The notes beneath the pieces are model-generated. The model saw only the letters and a program-made list of their open reading frames with translations, made no database searches and was not told the origin of the DNA. Of a DNA stretch of 64,000 nt, positions 7,544-15,968 are shown piece by piece. Source of the stretch: Leifsonia sp. Root227 (GTDB lineage Bacteria; Actinomycetota; Actinomycetes; Actinomycetales; Microbacteriaceae); the NCBI RefSeq assembly GCF_001428745.1, contig NZ_LMIO01000002.1, positions 829,533 to 893,532 of the forward strand. The letters are read 5' to 3'. The position numbers and the translations under genes are program-made. Numbering within the stretch: the first letter of the stretch is position 1; every line of letters begins with the position of its first letter.

Positions 7544-7918
7544 GTGACCGTTCAGCTCAACAAGGATGCCCTCGCGCACGCGCGCGGCCTGCTGCACAGC
7601 GGCGACGTGGTCGCGGACGAGCGCGACGACTGGAGCGAGCACGCGCCGTCTGCGGACGACGAGAACGCGTTCATCGACAAGCACGGCATGGCCGAGTTCG
7701 CGAAGTGGCATCTCGGTGAGGACACGTCGAAGACGGAGGGCACCAAGGGGCGGTACTCGTTCCCGTACGGCGACTTCCGGAAATTGCACCGCTGCGCGGT
7801 GATCTCCGGCGAAAGCAGAGCGGGGCAGTACGACCACCCGACCATCGAGAAGGCGCTGAAGGACCTGCTGGGCGGCATCGACCGCCAGCGGGACACAGGA
7901 ACAGGAGCACGACGATGA
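7544..7918 (+). CDS. Conserved protein of unknown function
   Basis: A 124-residue protein starting at GTG after GAGGGGAG. It has a run of acidic residues around positions 20-40, then F-I-D-K-H-G-M-A-E-F-A-K-W-H-L-G and Y-S-F-P-Y-G-D-F-R-K-L-H-R-C-A, which look like a compact conserved core. I recall similar sequences from actinobacteria but can name no function. Its last four bases overlap the ATG of the next small gene (ATGA), so the two are translationally coupled. Confidence 0.75.
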   Translation: MTVQLNKDALAHARGLLHSGDVVADERDDWSEHAPSADDENAFIDKHGMAEFAKWHLGEDTSKTEGTKGRYSFPYGDFRKLHRCAVISGESRAGQYDHPTIEKALKDLLGGIDRQRDTGTGARR

Positions 7919-8145
7919 GCGACGCAGTAGAGAGAGCACACGAGACCGCCTCTGCGGAGGCGCCTGACACCGCGCAGGACGACACGGACCCGGAGACGGA
8001 GGAAGGCAAACTGCTCGACGGCCGCGAGCCGTACGACGCGGACGGCGTCGTCGAGCCAGGGCACGACGCCGCGCCTGGCGCGCCGGACGACGGCGCAGGC
8101 ACAGACGACATCGCTGCGGAGCCGCTCGACGACGATCAGCTCTGA
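7915..8145 (+). CDS. Small acidic, probably disordered protein
   Basis: A 76-residue protein made almost wholly of Asp, Glu, Ala, Pro, Gly and Thr, with no hydrophobic core, so it is probably unstructured. It overlaps the preceding gene by four bases, which supports real translation. The alpha/beta hydrolase gene begins 5 nt later. No family is recognised. With the acidic proteins at 5.9 and 12.3 kb it is one of three small acidic products in this window. Confidence 0.6.
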   Translation: MSDAVERAHETASAEAPDTAQDDTDPETEEGKLLDGREPYDADGVVEPGHDAAPGAPDDGAGTDDIAAEPLDDDQL

Positions 8146-8150
8146 CCGGG

Positions 8151-9038
8151 ATGTTCGCCGGGTTCCAGACCGACGACATCGACGTCGGGGACAGCGTCGT
8201 CCACGTTCGGCACGCCGGTGACGGCCCGGCCGTCGTCCTCCTGCACGGGCACCCGCGCACGGGGTCGACCTGGCACAGCGTGGCCCCTTCTCTGCTCGAG
8301 CGGGGGTTCACGGTGGTGGTCCCCGATCTGCCGGGCTACGGTGCATCCACAGCCCCCGCCCCGCAGCCGGATCACGCCCGCCACTCCAAGCGGGCGACGG
8401 CGGAGCGCATCCTGGCGACGATGGATGCTCTCGGCCGCGACAGATTCGCGCTGGTCGGGCACGACAGGGGCAGCTATGTGGCGTTCCGGCTCGCCCTCGA
8501 CCATCCGGAACGGGTGCCCAGGTTGGCGCTACTCGACTGCATCCCGATCGTGGAGCACCTGGAGCGCATCACCCCGGAGTTCGCCACGGCGTGGTGGCAC
8601 TGGTTCTTCTTCGCCCAGCCGGGCATCCCTGAGCGGGTGATCCTGGCCGATCCGGACGCCTGGTACCACGGCGATCCCCAGCGGATGGGGCAGGAGAACC
8701 ACGACGAGTGGCGGCGCGCGATGCGCACCAGCAGCGTGGTGCTGGCGATGCTGGAGGACTACAGGGCCGGGCTCACTGTCGACGTGGCGCACGAGAAGGA
8801 GGACCGCCGCGCCGGCCGGCGGATCGAGCAGCCGCTGCTGGTGCTCTGGTCGGGCCGCGACGACCTGGAGGAGCTGTTCGGCGACCCGCTCGCGATCTGG
8901 CGCGACTGGGCGGACGACGTCAGCGGCGGCCCGATCGACTCCGGGCACCACATGGCGGAGGAGCGGCCAGAGGCGCTGGCTGTCGCGCTGGGGGAGTTCC
9001 TGGACCCGCTGTTCGGTGACCCGCGGCACGACGCGTGA
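8151..9038 (+). CDS. Alpha/beta hydrolase, haloacetate-dehalogenase/epoxide-hydrolase type
   Basis: A 295-residue alpha/beta-hydrolase. The oxyanion motif is LLHGHPRTGSTW, the nucleophile is the Asp of VGHDRGSYVAF, and the catalytic His lies in GHHMAEE near residue 266. An Asp nucleophile in GHDRG, the HGHPRT loop and W-H-W-F-F further on are typical of fluoroacetate or haloacetate dehalogenases and related epoxide hydrolases. The substrate is uncertain. It follows the small acidic gene by 5 nt and could be the last gene of that operon. Confidence 0.85.
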   Translation: MFAGFQTDDIDVGDSVVHVRHAGDGPAVVLLHGHPRTGSTWHSVAPSLLERGFTVVVPDLPGYGASTAPAPQPDHARHSKRATAERILATMDALGRDRFALVGHDRGSYVAFRLALDHPERVPRLALLDCIPIVEHLERITPEFATAWWHWFFFAQPGIPERVILADPDAWYHGDPQRMGQENHDEWRRAMRTSSVVLAMLEDYRAGLTVDVAHEKEDRRAGRRIEQPLLVLWSGRDDLEELFGDPLAIWRDWADDVSGGPIDSGHHMAEERPEALAVALGEFLDPLFGDPRHDA

Positions 9039-9072
9039 CACTCAGCCCCTACCCAGGGAACCCGCAGGGGGA

Positions 9073-9078
9073 TACTGT
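9073..9078 (+). promoter_or_regulatory. -10 box TACTGT of a probable leaderless promoter
   Basis: TACTGT ends 7 nt before the GTG start of the lipoprotein gene, which lacks a ribosome site, so a leaderless mRNA is likely for the lipoprotein/NRAMP/PRC operon. Confidence 0.55.
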
Positions 9079-9085
9079 GCGGGGC

Positions 9086-9526
9086 GTGAAGAGCAGGAAC
9101 GTGACCGCATGCATCGTGGCCGCCGCGATCGTGATCGCCGCTTTCACGGGCTGTGCGAGCGCCACGTCGTCGCTGCGGCAGGCCACCACGGACGCCCGCT
9201 CGGCCGCAGAATCGGCGCAACTGGCCCTCACGCAGCAGCGGGATGACCGAAGCTTCCTGACCACAACGCAGACAGCGTTGGGGGACTCGCTCACGGAGCT
9301 CGGGGCTGCCGAGCAATCGGCCGCGGAGGTCGCGCCGTCCAGTGCCGCCGAGACGGCGCAGCAGAAGAGCGCCCTCCGAGCGATCCGTGCGGCGACGGAT
9401 GCGGTGCTCGCCGCTCAACGAGCCGTGGCCGACGACGCCGGGTCCGCCGTCCCCGCCGTCCGCACCGCCGCGACGGCGCTCACACGACTCGCCGACCGGC
9501 TCGAGCGGGCGGAGAAGGCGAAGTGA
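9086..9526 (+). CDS. Small predicted lipoprotein
   Basis: A 146-residue protein beginning MKSRNVTACIVAAAIVIAAFTGC: a short basic N-terminus, a hydrophobic segment and a lipobox-like F-T-G-C, so the Cys is probably lipidated and the rest lies outside the membrane. The mature part is Ala/Gln/Thr-rich and helical, probably coiled coil. It overlaps the NRAMP-like gene by four bases and shares its operon, which suggests an envelope partner of metal transport; this is inference. Confidence 0.7.
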   Translation: MKSRNVTACIVAAAIVIAAFTGCASATSSLRQATTDARSAAESAQLALTQQRDDRSFLTTTQTALGDSLTELGAAEQSAAEVAPSSAAETAQQKSALRAIRAATDAVLAAQRAVADDAGSAVPAVRTAATALTRLADRLERAEKAK

Positions 9527-10752
9527 AGCGGCTGCTCGGGGTGATGCTCGGAGTGCTCACCGCCATCGGGGGCTTCCTCGACATCGGGGATCTCGTGACC
9601 AACGCCGTCGTCGGCTCCCGGTTCGGCATGTCGCTGGCGTGGGTGGTGGTCGTCGGAGTCGTCGGCATCTGCCTGTTCGCGCAGATGTCCGGGCGAGTCG
9701 CCGCTGTGAGCGGGCGAGCCACATTCGAGATCATCCGGGAACGTCTCGGACCCCGGACCGGTCTGGCCAACCTCACCGCGTCGTTCTTGATCAACCTGCT
9801 GACGCTGACGGCCGAGGTCGGCGGCATCGCGCTGTCGCTGCAGCTGGCCAGCAGCATCGAGCCGACCCTGTGGATCCCGGTGGCGGCGTTCGCGGTCTGG
9901 CTCGTGGTGTGGCGGGCGAAGTTCTCGCTCCTGGAGAACGTGACGGGGCTGCTCGGGCTGACCCTCATCGTGTTCGCGGTCGCGGTGTTCCTCCTGCACC
10001 CGAACTGGGCCGTGTTGGCCGGGCAGGCCATCGTCCCGCACGTCCCTGCCAGTGAGCACGGCGCGACGTACTGGTACTACGCGATCGCCCTGTTCGGTGC
10101 GGCGATGACCCCGTACGAGGTGTTCTTCTTCTCCAGCGGCGCCGTCGAGGAGAAATGGAAGAAGAAGGACATCGCCCAGTCGCGCATCAACGTGCTGGTC
10201 GGTTTCCCGCTCGGCGGGGTGCTGTCGCTCGCCATCGCCGCGTGCGCCACCATCGTGCTGCTGCCGCGCGGGATCGACGTGACCTCGCTCGCCCAGGTGG
10301 CGCTGCCGGTGGCGGAGGCGGGAGGCAAGCTCGCCCTCGCGTTCGTGATCGTCGGCATGGTCGCCGCAACATTCGGCGCGGCTTTGGAGACGACGCTCTC
10401 CAGCGGGTACACGCTGGCGCAGTTCTTCGGCTGGTCGTGGGGCAAGTTTCGCAGGCCGGCGCAGGCGGCGCGGTTCCACATCACGATGATCGTTGCGCTG
10501 CTGATCGGCATCGGCGTGTTGGCGACAGGGGTGGATCCGGTGGCGGTCACCGAATTCTCGGTTGTGTTCTCGGCCATCGCCCTTCCACTGACGTACCTGC
10601 CGATCCTTGTGGTCGCCAACGACAAGCAGTACATGGGGACGATGGTGAACGGAAAGGTGACCAATGCGTTCGCGATGCTCTACCTCGGCATCATCCTGGT
10701 CGCATCCATCGCCGCCATCCCCTTGATGATCGTGACGGGAATGGGCGCATGA
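9523..10752 (+). CDS. NRAMP-like divalent metal transporter with altered metal motif
   Basis: A 409-residue membrane protein with about 11 membrane segments. The first segment carries F-L-D-I-G-D-L-V-T-N where canonical NRAMP proteins have D-P-G-N, and segment 6 reads GAAMTPYEVFFFSSG where canonical members have the M-P-H motif. The fold is recognisably NRAMP (Mn/Fe/Mg uptake), but both metal-binding motifs are altered, so the substrate may differ. Its start overlaps the lipoprotein gene and its stop overlaps the first PRC-barrel-like gene (ATGA), giving a tight four-gene operon. Confidence 0.8.
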   Translation: MKRLLGVMLGVLTAIGGFLDIGDLVTNAVVGSRFGMSLAWVVVVGVVGICLFAQMSGRVAAVSGRATFEIIRERLGPRTGLANLTASFLINLLTLTAEVGGIALSLQLASSIEPTLWIPVAAFAVWLVVWRAKFSLLENVTGLLGLTLIVFAVAVFLLHPNWAVLAGQAIVPHVPASEHGATYWYYAIALFGAAMTPYEVFFFSSGAVEEKWKKKDIAQSRINVLVGFPLGGVLSLAIAACATIVLLPRGIDVTSLAQVALPVAEAGGKLALAFVIVGMVAATFGAALETTLSSGYTLAQFFGWSWGKFRRPAQAARFHITMIVALLIGIGVLATGVDPVAVTEFSVVFSAIALPLTYLPILVVANDKQYMGTMVNGKVTNAFAMLYLGIILVASIAAIPLMIVTGMGA

Positions 10753-11150
10753 CAGACGAACTCGGGCCACCGCCGGCCTACGCCGGGCAGGTGATCGACG
10801 CGGAGCTGCACCTGCTCGACAGGCAGATCCTCGACAGGGACGACGTGCCGGTGGTCGCCGTCGACGACTTGGAGCTGACCGACGTTCCGTACGACCAGCC
10901 GATCGAACCGGGCACGCCTGCCCCAGTGATCACGGCCCTGGTGAGCGGGTCCGCCCTGTGGACCAGGATGTTCGGCGGGCGGCCTCCGCGGTCGCGGCTG
11001 CACCGCATCCCCTGGTCGGACGTGGCGAAAGTGGACGTGGTGGTGTCGCTCGGTGTGCCGGGGGAGCAGCTCGACGCGACCTGGGTGGAGCGCTGGGTTC
11101 GCGACCACATCGTCGCCCGAATCCCTGGAGGCCGCCATGATCCTGAGTGA
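10749..11150 (+). CDS. PRC-barrel-like protein A
   Basis: A 133-residue soluble protein overlapping the NRAMP-like gene by four bases. Residues 14-45 (G-Q-V-I-D-A-E-L-H-L-L-D-R-Q-I-L-D and V-V-A-V-D-D-L-E-L) resemble the small beta-barrel PRC domain found in photosynthetic reaction centre H subunits, RimM and many stress proteins. The C-terminal part has a second strand-rich region (HRIPWSDVAKVDVVVSL). It probably works with the transporter at the cytoplasmic face; this is inference from gene order. Confidence 0.6.
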   Translation: MTDELGPPPAYAGQVIDAELHLLDRQILDRDDVPVVAVDDLELTDVPYDQPIEPGTPAPVITALVSGSALWTRMFGGRPPRSRLHRIPWSDVAKVDVVVSLGVPGEQLDATWVERWVRDHIVARIPGGRHDPE

Positions 11151-11484
11151 CCTGCTGCAGACGCCGGTGTTCTCCGCGGACGGGGAGCGACTAGGCCGCG
11201 TGATCGACGCACGGTTCGTGGTGGACGGCGCCCCGGGGCAGCTGCTTGCGGATGCGCGGCTCGACGGCTTCGTCGTCAGCGGCCACTCCGGGTCGTCCTT
11301 CCTCGGCTACGAGCGCAACGACGAGCGGTCGCCGTGGCTGATCGCGCGATTCCTGCGCTGGCGGCACCGCGGGGCGTTCCTGGTGCGCTGGGAGGACGTG
11401 GAGCGGCTGTCACCGACGGCGATCAAATTGCGGGAGGGCTACACGCGGTACGAGCCTGGGCTGGCAGGCGCATCGGGGAAGTGA
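11137..11484 (+). CDS. PRC-barrel-like protein B
   Basis: A 115-residue protein whose ATG lies inside the end of the preceding gene (14-bp overlap) with CTGGAGG just upstream. It begins I-L-S-D-L-L-Q-T-P-V-F-S-A-D-G-E-R-L-G-R-V-I-D-A, the usual opening of a PRC-barrel domain. It closes the lipoprotein/NRAMP/PRC/PRC operon and converges with the next gene across 48 nt without a clear terminator hairpin. Confidence 0.65.
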   Translation: MILSDLLQTPVFSADGERLGRVIDARFVVDGAPGQLLADARLDGFVVSGHSGSSFLGYERNDERSPWLIARFLRWRHRGAFLVRWEDVERLSPTAIKLREGYTRYEPGLAGASGK

Positions 11485-11532
11485 GCGCCGGGGGCACGGG
11501 TGGATGCGGGCAGCGCGTCGCGGGTGAGCCCG

Positions 11533-12159
11533 TCAAACGCGTGGCGGAATCGGGAGCGGGTCACCGAACGACGGCGGGGCGGCCACGAGCTGCGCTGCCT
11601 CCTCTTTCGTCACGTGATCGGGGAAGTTGTAGCGGGCGAACCTGCCCTTCGGGTCCTCGCGGGAGACCGGCATGGCGATGTTCGATCCGAGCACCGCGGC
11701 CCCGAGTGCTGAGGCGTCCTTCGCGGTCAGAGGGCGATCCCTGGCGTCGCGCAGGAGGACGCCCGCCCGCATCCCGTGTCCGTCGCCGAGCATCAGGCTC
11801 AGCGTGCGGCGCCCGAGGGATGCGCTGACCAGCAGCCGGCATTCCACGATGTCGTGGAATGCGGCGACGTGGCGGCCGCTCCTGATGCGGCCGCCCGCAA
11901 TGTCGACCCAGGTCACGGGCGCCCACAGGCGGATCGAGATCACGATCAGGGCGACGACCGCAGCGGCGATCGCGATGGCCATGAGGCTGCGCACCAGCAG
12001 GGATCCGTCGTCGGGAAGAAGCAGCGCGGTCACGAGCCAGTCGAGGAACACGAACGTCGGCAGCACGGGCGAGGCGAACGCGAGCATTGGCCACCACGGC
12101 ACCCGGCCGAGTCTGGTCCAGGTGCTCTGCGTTCGGCCCGTGTCCGGGCTGCTCGTCAT
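11533..12159 (-). CDS. Membrane protein of unknown function
   Basis: A 208-residue protein with two hydrophobic segments in the first 80 residues (PMLAFASPVLPTFVFLDWLV and a stretch rich in Ala, Ile and Val) followed by a soluble domain of about 125 residues, V-T-W-V-D-I-A-G-G-R-I-R-S-G-R onward, that resembles the PH-like domains of other actinobacterial membrane proteins. The ATG follows GGCGGAG. Function unknown. Confidence 0.65.
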   Translation of the reverse strand: MTSSPDTGRTQSTWTRLGRVPWWPMLAFASPVLPTFVFLDWLVTALLLPDDGSLLVRSLMAIAIAAAVVALIVISIRLWAPVTWVDIAGGRIRSGRHVAAFHDIVECRLLVSASLGRRTLSLMLGDGHGMRAGVLLRDARDRPLTAKDASALGAAVLGSNIAMPVSREDPKGRFARYNFPDHVTKEEAAQLVAAPPSFGDPLPIPPRV

Positions 12160-12178
12160 CTCCGCCGACCAGGATGGG

Positions 12179-12427
12179 CTAGGGCTTGCCTTCTTCGCTG
12201 TACGAGGTCTGGCCGTCCGTGCCGTCGCCGTCTGCGTCGTCGCGTTCTGCGCCGTCGTCCGTTCGGCGGTCGGGGTCGAGGTCGGCGATCACGTCGCCGA
12301 TGATGTTCGACTCGGGCGTCTGCTCGATGGCCCCGTCGTCGTCTCCGTCGAGTCCGTCGACCAGGCCGTTGGTCTGGTCGAAGCCGGGTTCGCTCTGGTC
12401 GTCGCGTGCGTCTGTCATGCGGGCCAT
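12179..12427 (-). CDS. Small acidic protein of unknown function
   Basis: An 82-residue hydrophilic protein rich in Asp and Gly, probably unstructured. Starts at 12427 or 12418 are both possible and neither has a good ribosome site. It lies 19 nt upstream of the membrane protein gene on the same strand. No family recognised. Confidence 0.5.
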   Translation of the reverse strand: MARMTDARDDQSEPGFDQTNGLVDGLDGDDDGAIEQTPESNIIGDVIADLDPDRRTDDGAERDDADGDGTDGQTSYSEEGKP

Positions 12428-12501
12428 GCAACACCGAAACGGCCGATCGGCAAGCCCCTTGCGCAGCGCAACAGCGGGCCGCGGTCAGCGCACGGCGCCG
12501 G

Positions 12502-13068
12502 TCACACGCGGGTGGCCGCCAGCAGGGCGATGATCTCGGCCGTCGTGCCGGACTCTCCGATGCGCGGGAAGACGTTGCTCACCACGAAGTCGTGGACCTC
12601 GGCCTTGCCATCGGACATCGCGTCGGTGGCGAGGGCGACGTTGTAGCCGTTCTCGTGCGCGTGGCGCGCGGTCGACTCGACACCGGCGCTCGTCGCGATG
12701 CCGGCGACCACGACCTGGGTGACGCCCTCGGCCTTCAGGTACGCATCCAGGTCGGTGCCGGTGAACGCGCCCCAGGTGTTCTTGGTGACGACGTGGTCGC
12801 TCTCGGCCCTGTGCAGCTCGGCGACGAACTCCATCGCGTCGGCCGGACGCTCGCCTGTCGCGCGGCGCTGCGTCTCGGTGCGGCCTGGCGCGCCGCCGGC
12901 GACGTTGACCAGCACGACGGGAAGACCGTGGGCGCGGAAGGCGTCGGCGAGCGCACCCGCGTTCGCGAAGACCTCGGCAGTGGGATGCGCGACAGGGTAT
13001 GCGCGGATCGCGTTCTGCAGGTCGACGACGATCAGGGCGGTCTTCTGGTCGAGGGTGCTGATGGTCAT
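12502..13068 (-). CDS. Isochorismatase-fold hydrolase lacking the nucleophilic Cys
   Basis: A 188-residue protein of the isochorismatase/nicotinamidase fold. The Asp (LIVVDLQNA) and Lys (VTKNTWGAF) of the triad are present, but at the Cys position the sequence reads GIATSAGVESTARHA, with Gly where amidases have Cys. True isochorismatases (EntB, PhzD) also carry Gly there and use the Asp for vinyl-ether hydrolysis, so it may not be an amidase. No isochorismate genes are nearby. A TAGGCT box lies about 30 nt upstream of the ATG. Confidence 0.8.
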   Translation of the reverse strand: MTISTLDQKTALIVVDLQNAIRAYPVAHPTAEVFANAGALADAFRAHGLPVVLVNVAGGAPGRTETQRRATGERPADAMEFVAELHRAESDHVVTKNTWGAFTGTDLDAYLKAEGVTQVVVAGIATSAGVESTARHAHENGYNVALATDAMSDGKAEVHDFVVSNVFPRIGESGTTAEIIALLAATRV

Positions 13069-13135
13069 GCTGGAGGCCTTTCTGACGGGCTTTCGAGCCT
13101 ACGCCTGTCGCGAGACCGGCCAGGCCAGCAGCGCG

Positions 13136-13330
13136 TCAGCCCCGTTCCGAGTCTGGCTTCCCCGGACGCGCGTTCGCGTCGTCCCTGATGTCGATGCGGG
13201 CCACCCCAGGCTCCGTCTCCTCCACCGTGATGCGCGGCTTCGCGTCGGCCTCCGTTGACTTCGGGGCCGTTGTCAACTGGTCCTCGCGCTTCTCGTCGGC
13301 GGTGAGGTCGTCGGCTGGGTCTGTCGGCAT
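13136..13330 (-). CDS. Small hydrophilic protein of unknown function
   Basis: A 64-residue charged protein (MPTDPADDLTADEKRED...) ending in a V-A-R-I-D-I-R-D-D-A strand-like segment. I recall similar short proteins in other Microbacteriaceae but no function. The ATG start is chosen because the sequence upstream is not protein-like. Coding status is likely but not certain. Confidence 0.5.
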   Translation of the reverse strand: MPTDPADDLTADEKREDQLTTAPKSTEADAKPRITVEETEPGVARIDIRDDANARPGKPDSERG

Positions 13331-13402
13331 GGTGATCCTGTCGTGGTGATCGCGGTGGTCGCATCGAACGGTAGGCGGGAACGTCACAGGACGCAAGGGC
13401 GA

Positions 13403-13437
13403 CCGGCCAGCGCCGAGAGGGGACAGCGCGTGGCCGG
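13403..13437 (-). terminator. Hairpin downstream of the 141-residue protein gene
   Basis: CCGGCCAGCGC pairs with GCGCGTGGCCGG with one bulged G, loop about 12 nt. It lies just after the stop of the minus-strand gene. There is no clear U tract. Confidence 0.35.
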
Positions 13438-13448
13438 CAGGCTCGATC

Positions 13449-13874
13449 TCAGGTCGGCTTCACCTCGCCGTCCGTGGCGGAGCCGTCCGTGATGTACCCG
13501 TCGGGGAACGACACAGCCCGGTGCGCGGCAAGGGGACGCAGCCCGTCCGGCAGCGGGAACGGGACCGTGTACTCGATCAGCGTGGCGCCCATGTCGCCCC
13601 AGTCGTCCTTCTTGACACGGATCGCCTCCGTCGACACCTCGGTGATGCGCACGAGCAGCCAGCGGCCGTCGTCCAGCCGCAGCTCGAAGCGGTCGGCGAG
13701 GTAGCCGATGCCCAGGGCATCCAGGTGCTCCTCGGCGTCCAGCCAGTCGACCACCTCGGTGACGCGTCGGCCGAGCAGGTCGATGGCGACGAAACCGTCG
13801 CCGTCCTGCTCCATCCAGCCGAGCAGCTCTCCGTCTCCGCGGCGGTGTTCGATCCAGTGGGAGGGGGCGGTCAT
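13449..13874 (-). CDS. Conserved soluble protein of unknown function
   Basis: A 141-residue protein that starts MTAPSHWIEHRRGDGELLGW after a GAAGAGGA ribosome site. It is strand-rich with conserved-looking W-L-D-A-E-E-H-L and V-K-K-D-D-W-G-D-M-G-A segments, and no signal or membrane segment. I do not recognise a family with certainty. It lies 53 nt downstream of the MFS gene on the same strand and could be cotranscribed with it. Confidence 0.65.
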   Translation of the reverse strand: MTAPSHWIEHRRGDGELLGWMEQDGDGFVAIDLLGRRVTEVVDWLDAEEHLDALGIGYLADRFELRLDDGRWLLVRITEVSTEAIRVKKDDWGDMGATLIEYTVPFPLPDGLRPLAAHRAVSFPDGYITDGSATDGEVKPT

Positions 13875-13927
13875 CGGTGGTCCTCTTCCTGGTCGGCGAT
13901 CGCAGCAAGGATACAACCAGCGCGCCG

Positions 13928-15187
13928 TCAGGCCGCCGCTTCGTCCGCTTCATGACGCGCGGTGCGGAACGGCGACAGCGCGAGGAATGCCGTCGCGACG
14001 AGGAACCCGGCAACGCCGACCCACAGTGCAGGGCGGTAGCCGAGCCAGGTGGCGAGCAGGCCGCCGAGCGGTGCGCCGACCACGATCATCGCGCGGTTCG
14101 CCGACCGCATCGTGGTGTTCGTGCGGCCCTGCAGCGCATCCGGAGTGACGGCCTGGCGGTAGCCCATCTCGTTCGCGTTGCTGAGACCGAGTCCGAGGCC
14201 GTAGAAGCCTTGTCCGACGGCGAGGACGACGACCACGGCCCACGTGGTGAGCGTGCCGGGGGCGAGTGCGATCACGGTCCAGCCGACGACCATGATCAGG
14301 TTGCTGGCGATCACCGCGACACCAGCGCCCCATCGACGCCCGACGCGGAGCGACACCGAGCTTCCGAGCAGCGCGGCGACACCGGCTCCCGCGAGTGCGA
14401 CGCCGAGCTGGAACGCGGACAGGTGCAGCCCGAGGAGCGCGAACGACGTGAACACCGTGCCGAGGATGCTGTTGAAGAAGAACCAGGCGTGCGATCCGAT
14501 CGCCATCGGCGCGAGCATCCGGTGGCGGTACACCCAGCGGAGCCCGTCGGCGATCTCCCTCCGCAGGCCGACGCGTTGAGCGACCGGTGCGCGCGCCTCG
14601 TCGACGTTGACGCGCCAGATCGCGATGGCGGAGAACAGATACGAGGCGGCATCGACCACGAGCGCGAACGCGGCGCCGACGATGGAGACGATGGCGCCGG
14701 CGACCACCGGACCAGAGGTCTGCGCGACGGCGTCGCTCTGGTCCGTGCGCGCGTGCGCTGCCACGAGCGCCGAGCGAGGCACGATGCGCGGGACGAGCGA
14801 CTGCGCCGCCGCATCCCCGATCAGCGAGAGCACGCCGACGACGGCCACGATGACGAGCAGCACAGGGATGTTCAGTGCATCGGCGATGAACAGCGCCGGG
14901 ATCGCGAGCAGCACGGCAGCCCTGCCCAGGTCGCTGCCGATCAGCAGCGGTCGCCGCCGTCGACGGTCGACCAGCGCTCCGACGACGAGACCGAACAGCA
15001 GGTAGGGGAGCCAGCGGGCGGCGTTCAGCAGGCCGACGTCCACCGCCGTGCCGTGAAGCTGCGCCAGGACGAGCACCTGCAGCGCGAGAACGGTGACGTA
15101 GCTGCCGAAGCCGGAGACGGTGTACGACGCCCAGTATGCGGGGAACCCGCGAATCCGGAAGACGTCGCGCCTCCCCGGGTCCGTCAT
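13928..15187 (-). CDS. MFS transporter (MFS_3, enterobactin-exporter-like)
   Basis: A 419-residue integral membrane protein with 10-12 predicted membrane segments. The loop after segment 2 contains G-A-L-V-D-R-R-R-R-R-P-L-L-I-G-S-D, the MFS motif A as found in the MFS_3/EntS group, and segment 5 has A-Q-T-S-G-P. Such proteins export siderophores, macrolides or other drugs by proton antiport. The substrate cannot be read. The ATG follows GAAGGAG; an AGGCTA (TAGCCT on the coding strand) lies about 28 nt upstream. Confidence 0.85.
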   Translation of the reverse strand: MTDPGRRDVFRIRGFPAYWASYTVSGFGSYVTVLALQVLVLAQLHGTAVDVGLLNAARWLPYLLFGLVVGALVDRRRRRPLLIGSDLGRAAVLLAIPALFIADALNIPVLLVIVAVVGVLSLIGDAAAQSLVPRIVPRSALVAAHARTDQSDAVAQTSGPVVAGAIVSIVGAAFALVVDAASYLFSAIAIWRVNVDEARAPVAQRVGLRREIADGLRWVYRHRMLAPMAIGSHAWFFFNSILGTVFTSFALLGLHLSAFQLGVALAGAGVAALLGSSVSLRVGRRWGAGVAVIASNLIMVVGWTVIALAPGTLTTWAVVVVLAVGQGFYGLGLGLSNANEMGYRQAVTPDALQGRTNTTMRSANRAMIVVGAPLGGLLATWLGYRPALWVGVAGFLVATAFLALSPFRTARHEADEAAA

Positions 15188-15217
15188 GCCGCTCCTTCGC
15201 TCGATGCTCCGTCCAGG

Positions 15218-15886
15218 CTAGCGCGCGTATCCGGTCGCGACCGGCGCCTCGCGAGCTGGCGCCGCTGTCAGCGCCTGCACGACGTACAGCACGCCGATCA
15301 GGAGCTGCACAGCCCTGAGTGCCACGAAACCCCAGATCCAGACCCCGATAGCGACGTCCGACGGGATGCGCGAGGCCAGCAGGTCCAGCACGGTCATCGC
15401 GGCCAGTACGAGCAGCCCCCAGCGCGCGACGCCGTGCACGACGCCGGCGCGGGCGACGAAGACGGCGGCGACGATCAGCGACGCCACCCACAGTGCCGTG
15501 AGCGACAGGTTCACCACGGCGACCAGCATCGCGAGGACGGGCCCAGCCTCCGGCGTCATCGCCGCCATGGTCGAGTACCCGGACGTGGCGATGCTCGCGA
15601 CACCGAACACGATCAGCGCAGCCCTGCCTGCGACGGACGGACCCGCGATGCCCGGCTCGCCGCCGATGCCCACCGCCAGGACGACGAGCGCGGCGATCAG
15701 GATCACGGCGGACAGGGTGCCGGGCAGGGGCGTGTCTTCGAACACGTAGAGCCAGGAGGTGCCGGGGAGCTGCACGAGGAAGAGCGCCTGCGTGATCAGC
15801 GGGATCACCGAGCCCAGGACGATGCCCGTTCCGCCGACGAGCAGCGTGCGACGCGATGGGTCTGCTGCTGGTTCTGTGTGTGGCAC
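15218..15886 (-). CDS. Multi-spanning membrane protein of unknown function
   Basis: A 222-residue protein with about six hydrophobic segments (for example TLLVGGTGIVLGSVIPLI and LIVAAVFVARAGVV). I chose the GTG of V-P-H-T-E-P; the reading frame stays open further upstream. No conserved catalytic motif is visible. It lies between the MFS gene and the mycosin-linked membrane protein, all on the minus strand, and may belong to either unit. Confidence 0.6.
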   Translation of the reverse strand: MPHTEPAADPSRRTLLVGGTGIVLGSVIPLITQALFLVQLPGTSWLYVFEDTPLPGTLSAVILIAALVVLAVGIGGEPGIAGPSVAGRAALIVFGVASIATSGYSTMAAMTPEAGPVLAMLVAVVNLSLTALWVASLIVAAVFVARAGVVHGVARWGLLVLAAMTVLDLLASRIPSDVAIGVWIWGFVALRAVQLLIGVLYVVQALTAAPAREAPVATGYAR

Positions 15887-15968
15887 TCGTGCATCCTCTC
15901 GTCGTGGACAGCATCCACGGTCCGGCACGGGATGCGCAAGCATCGCCGGACAACATGTGTCGAACGGG

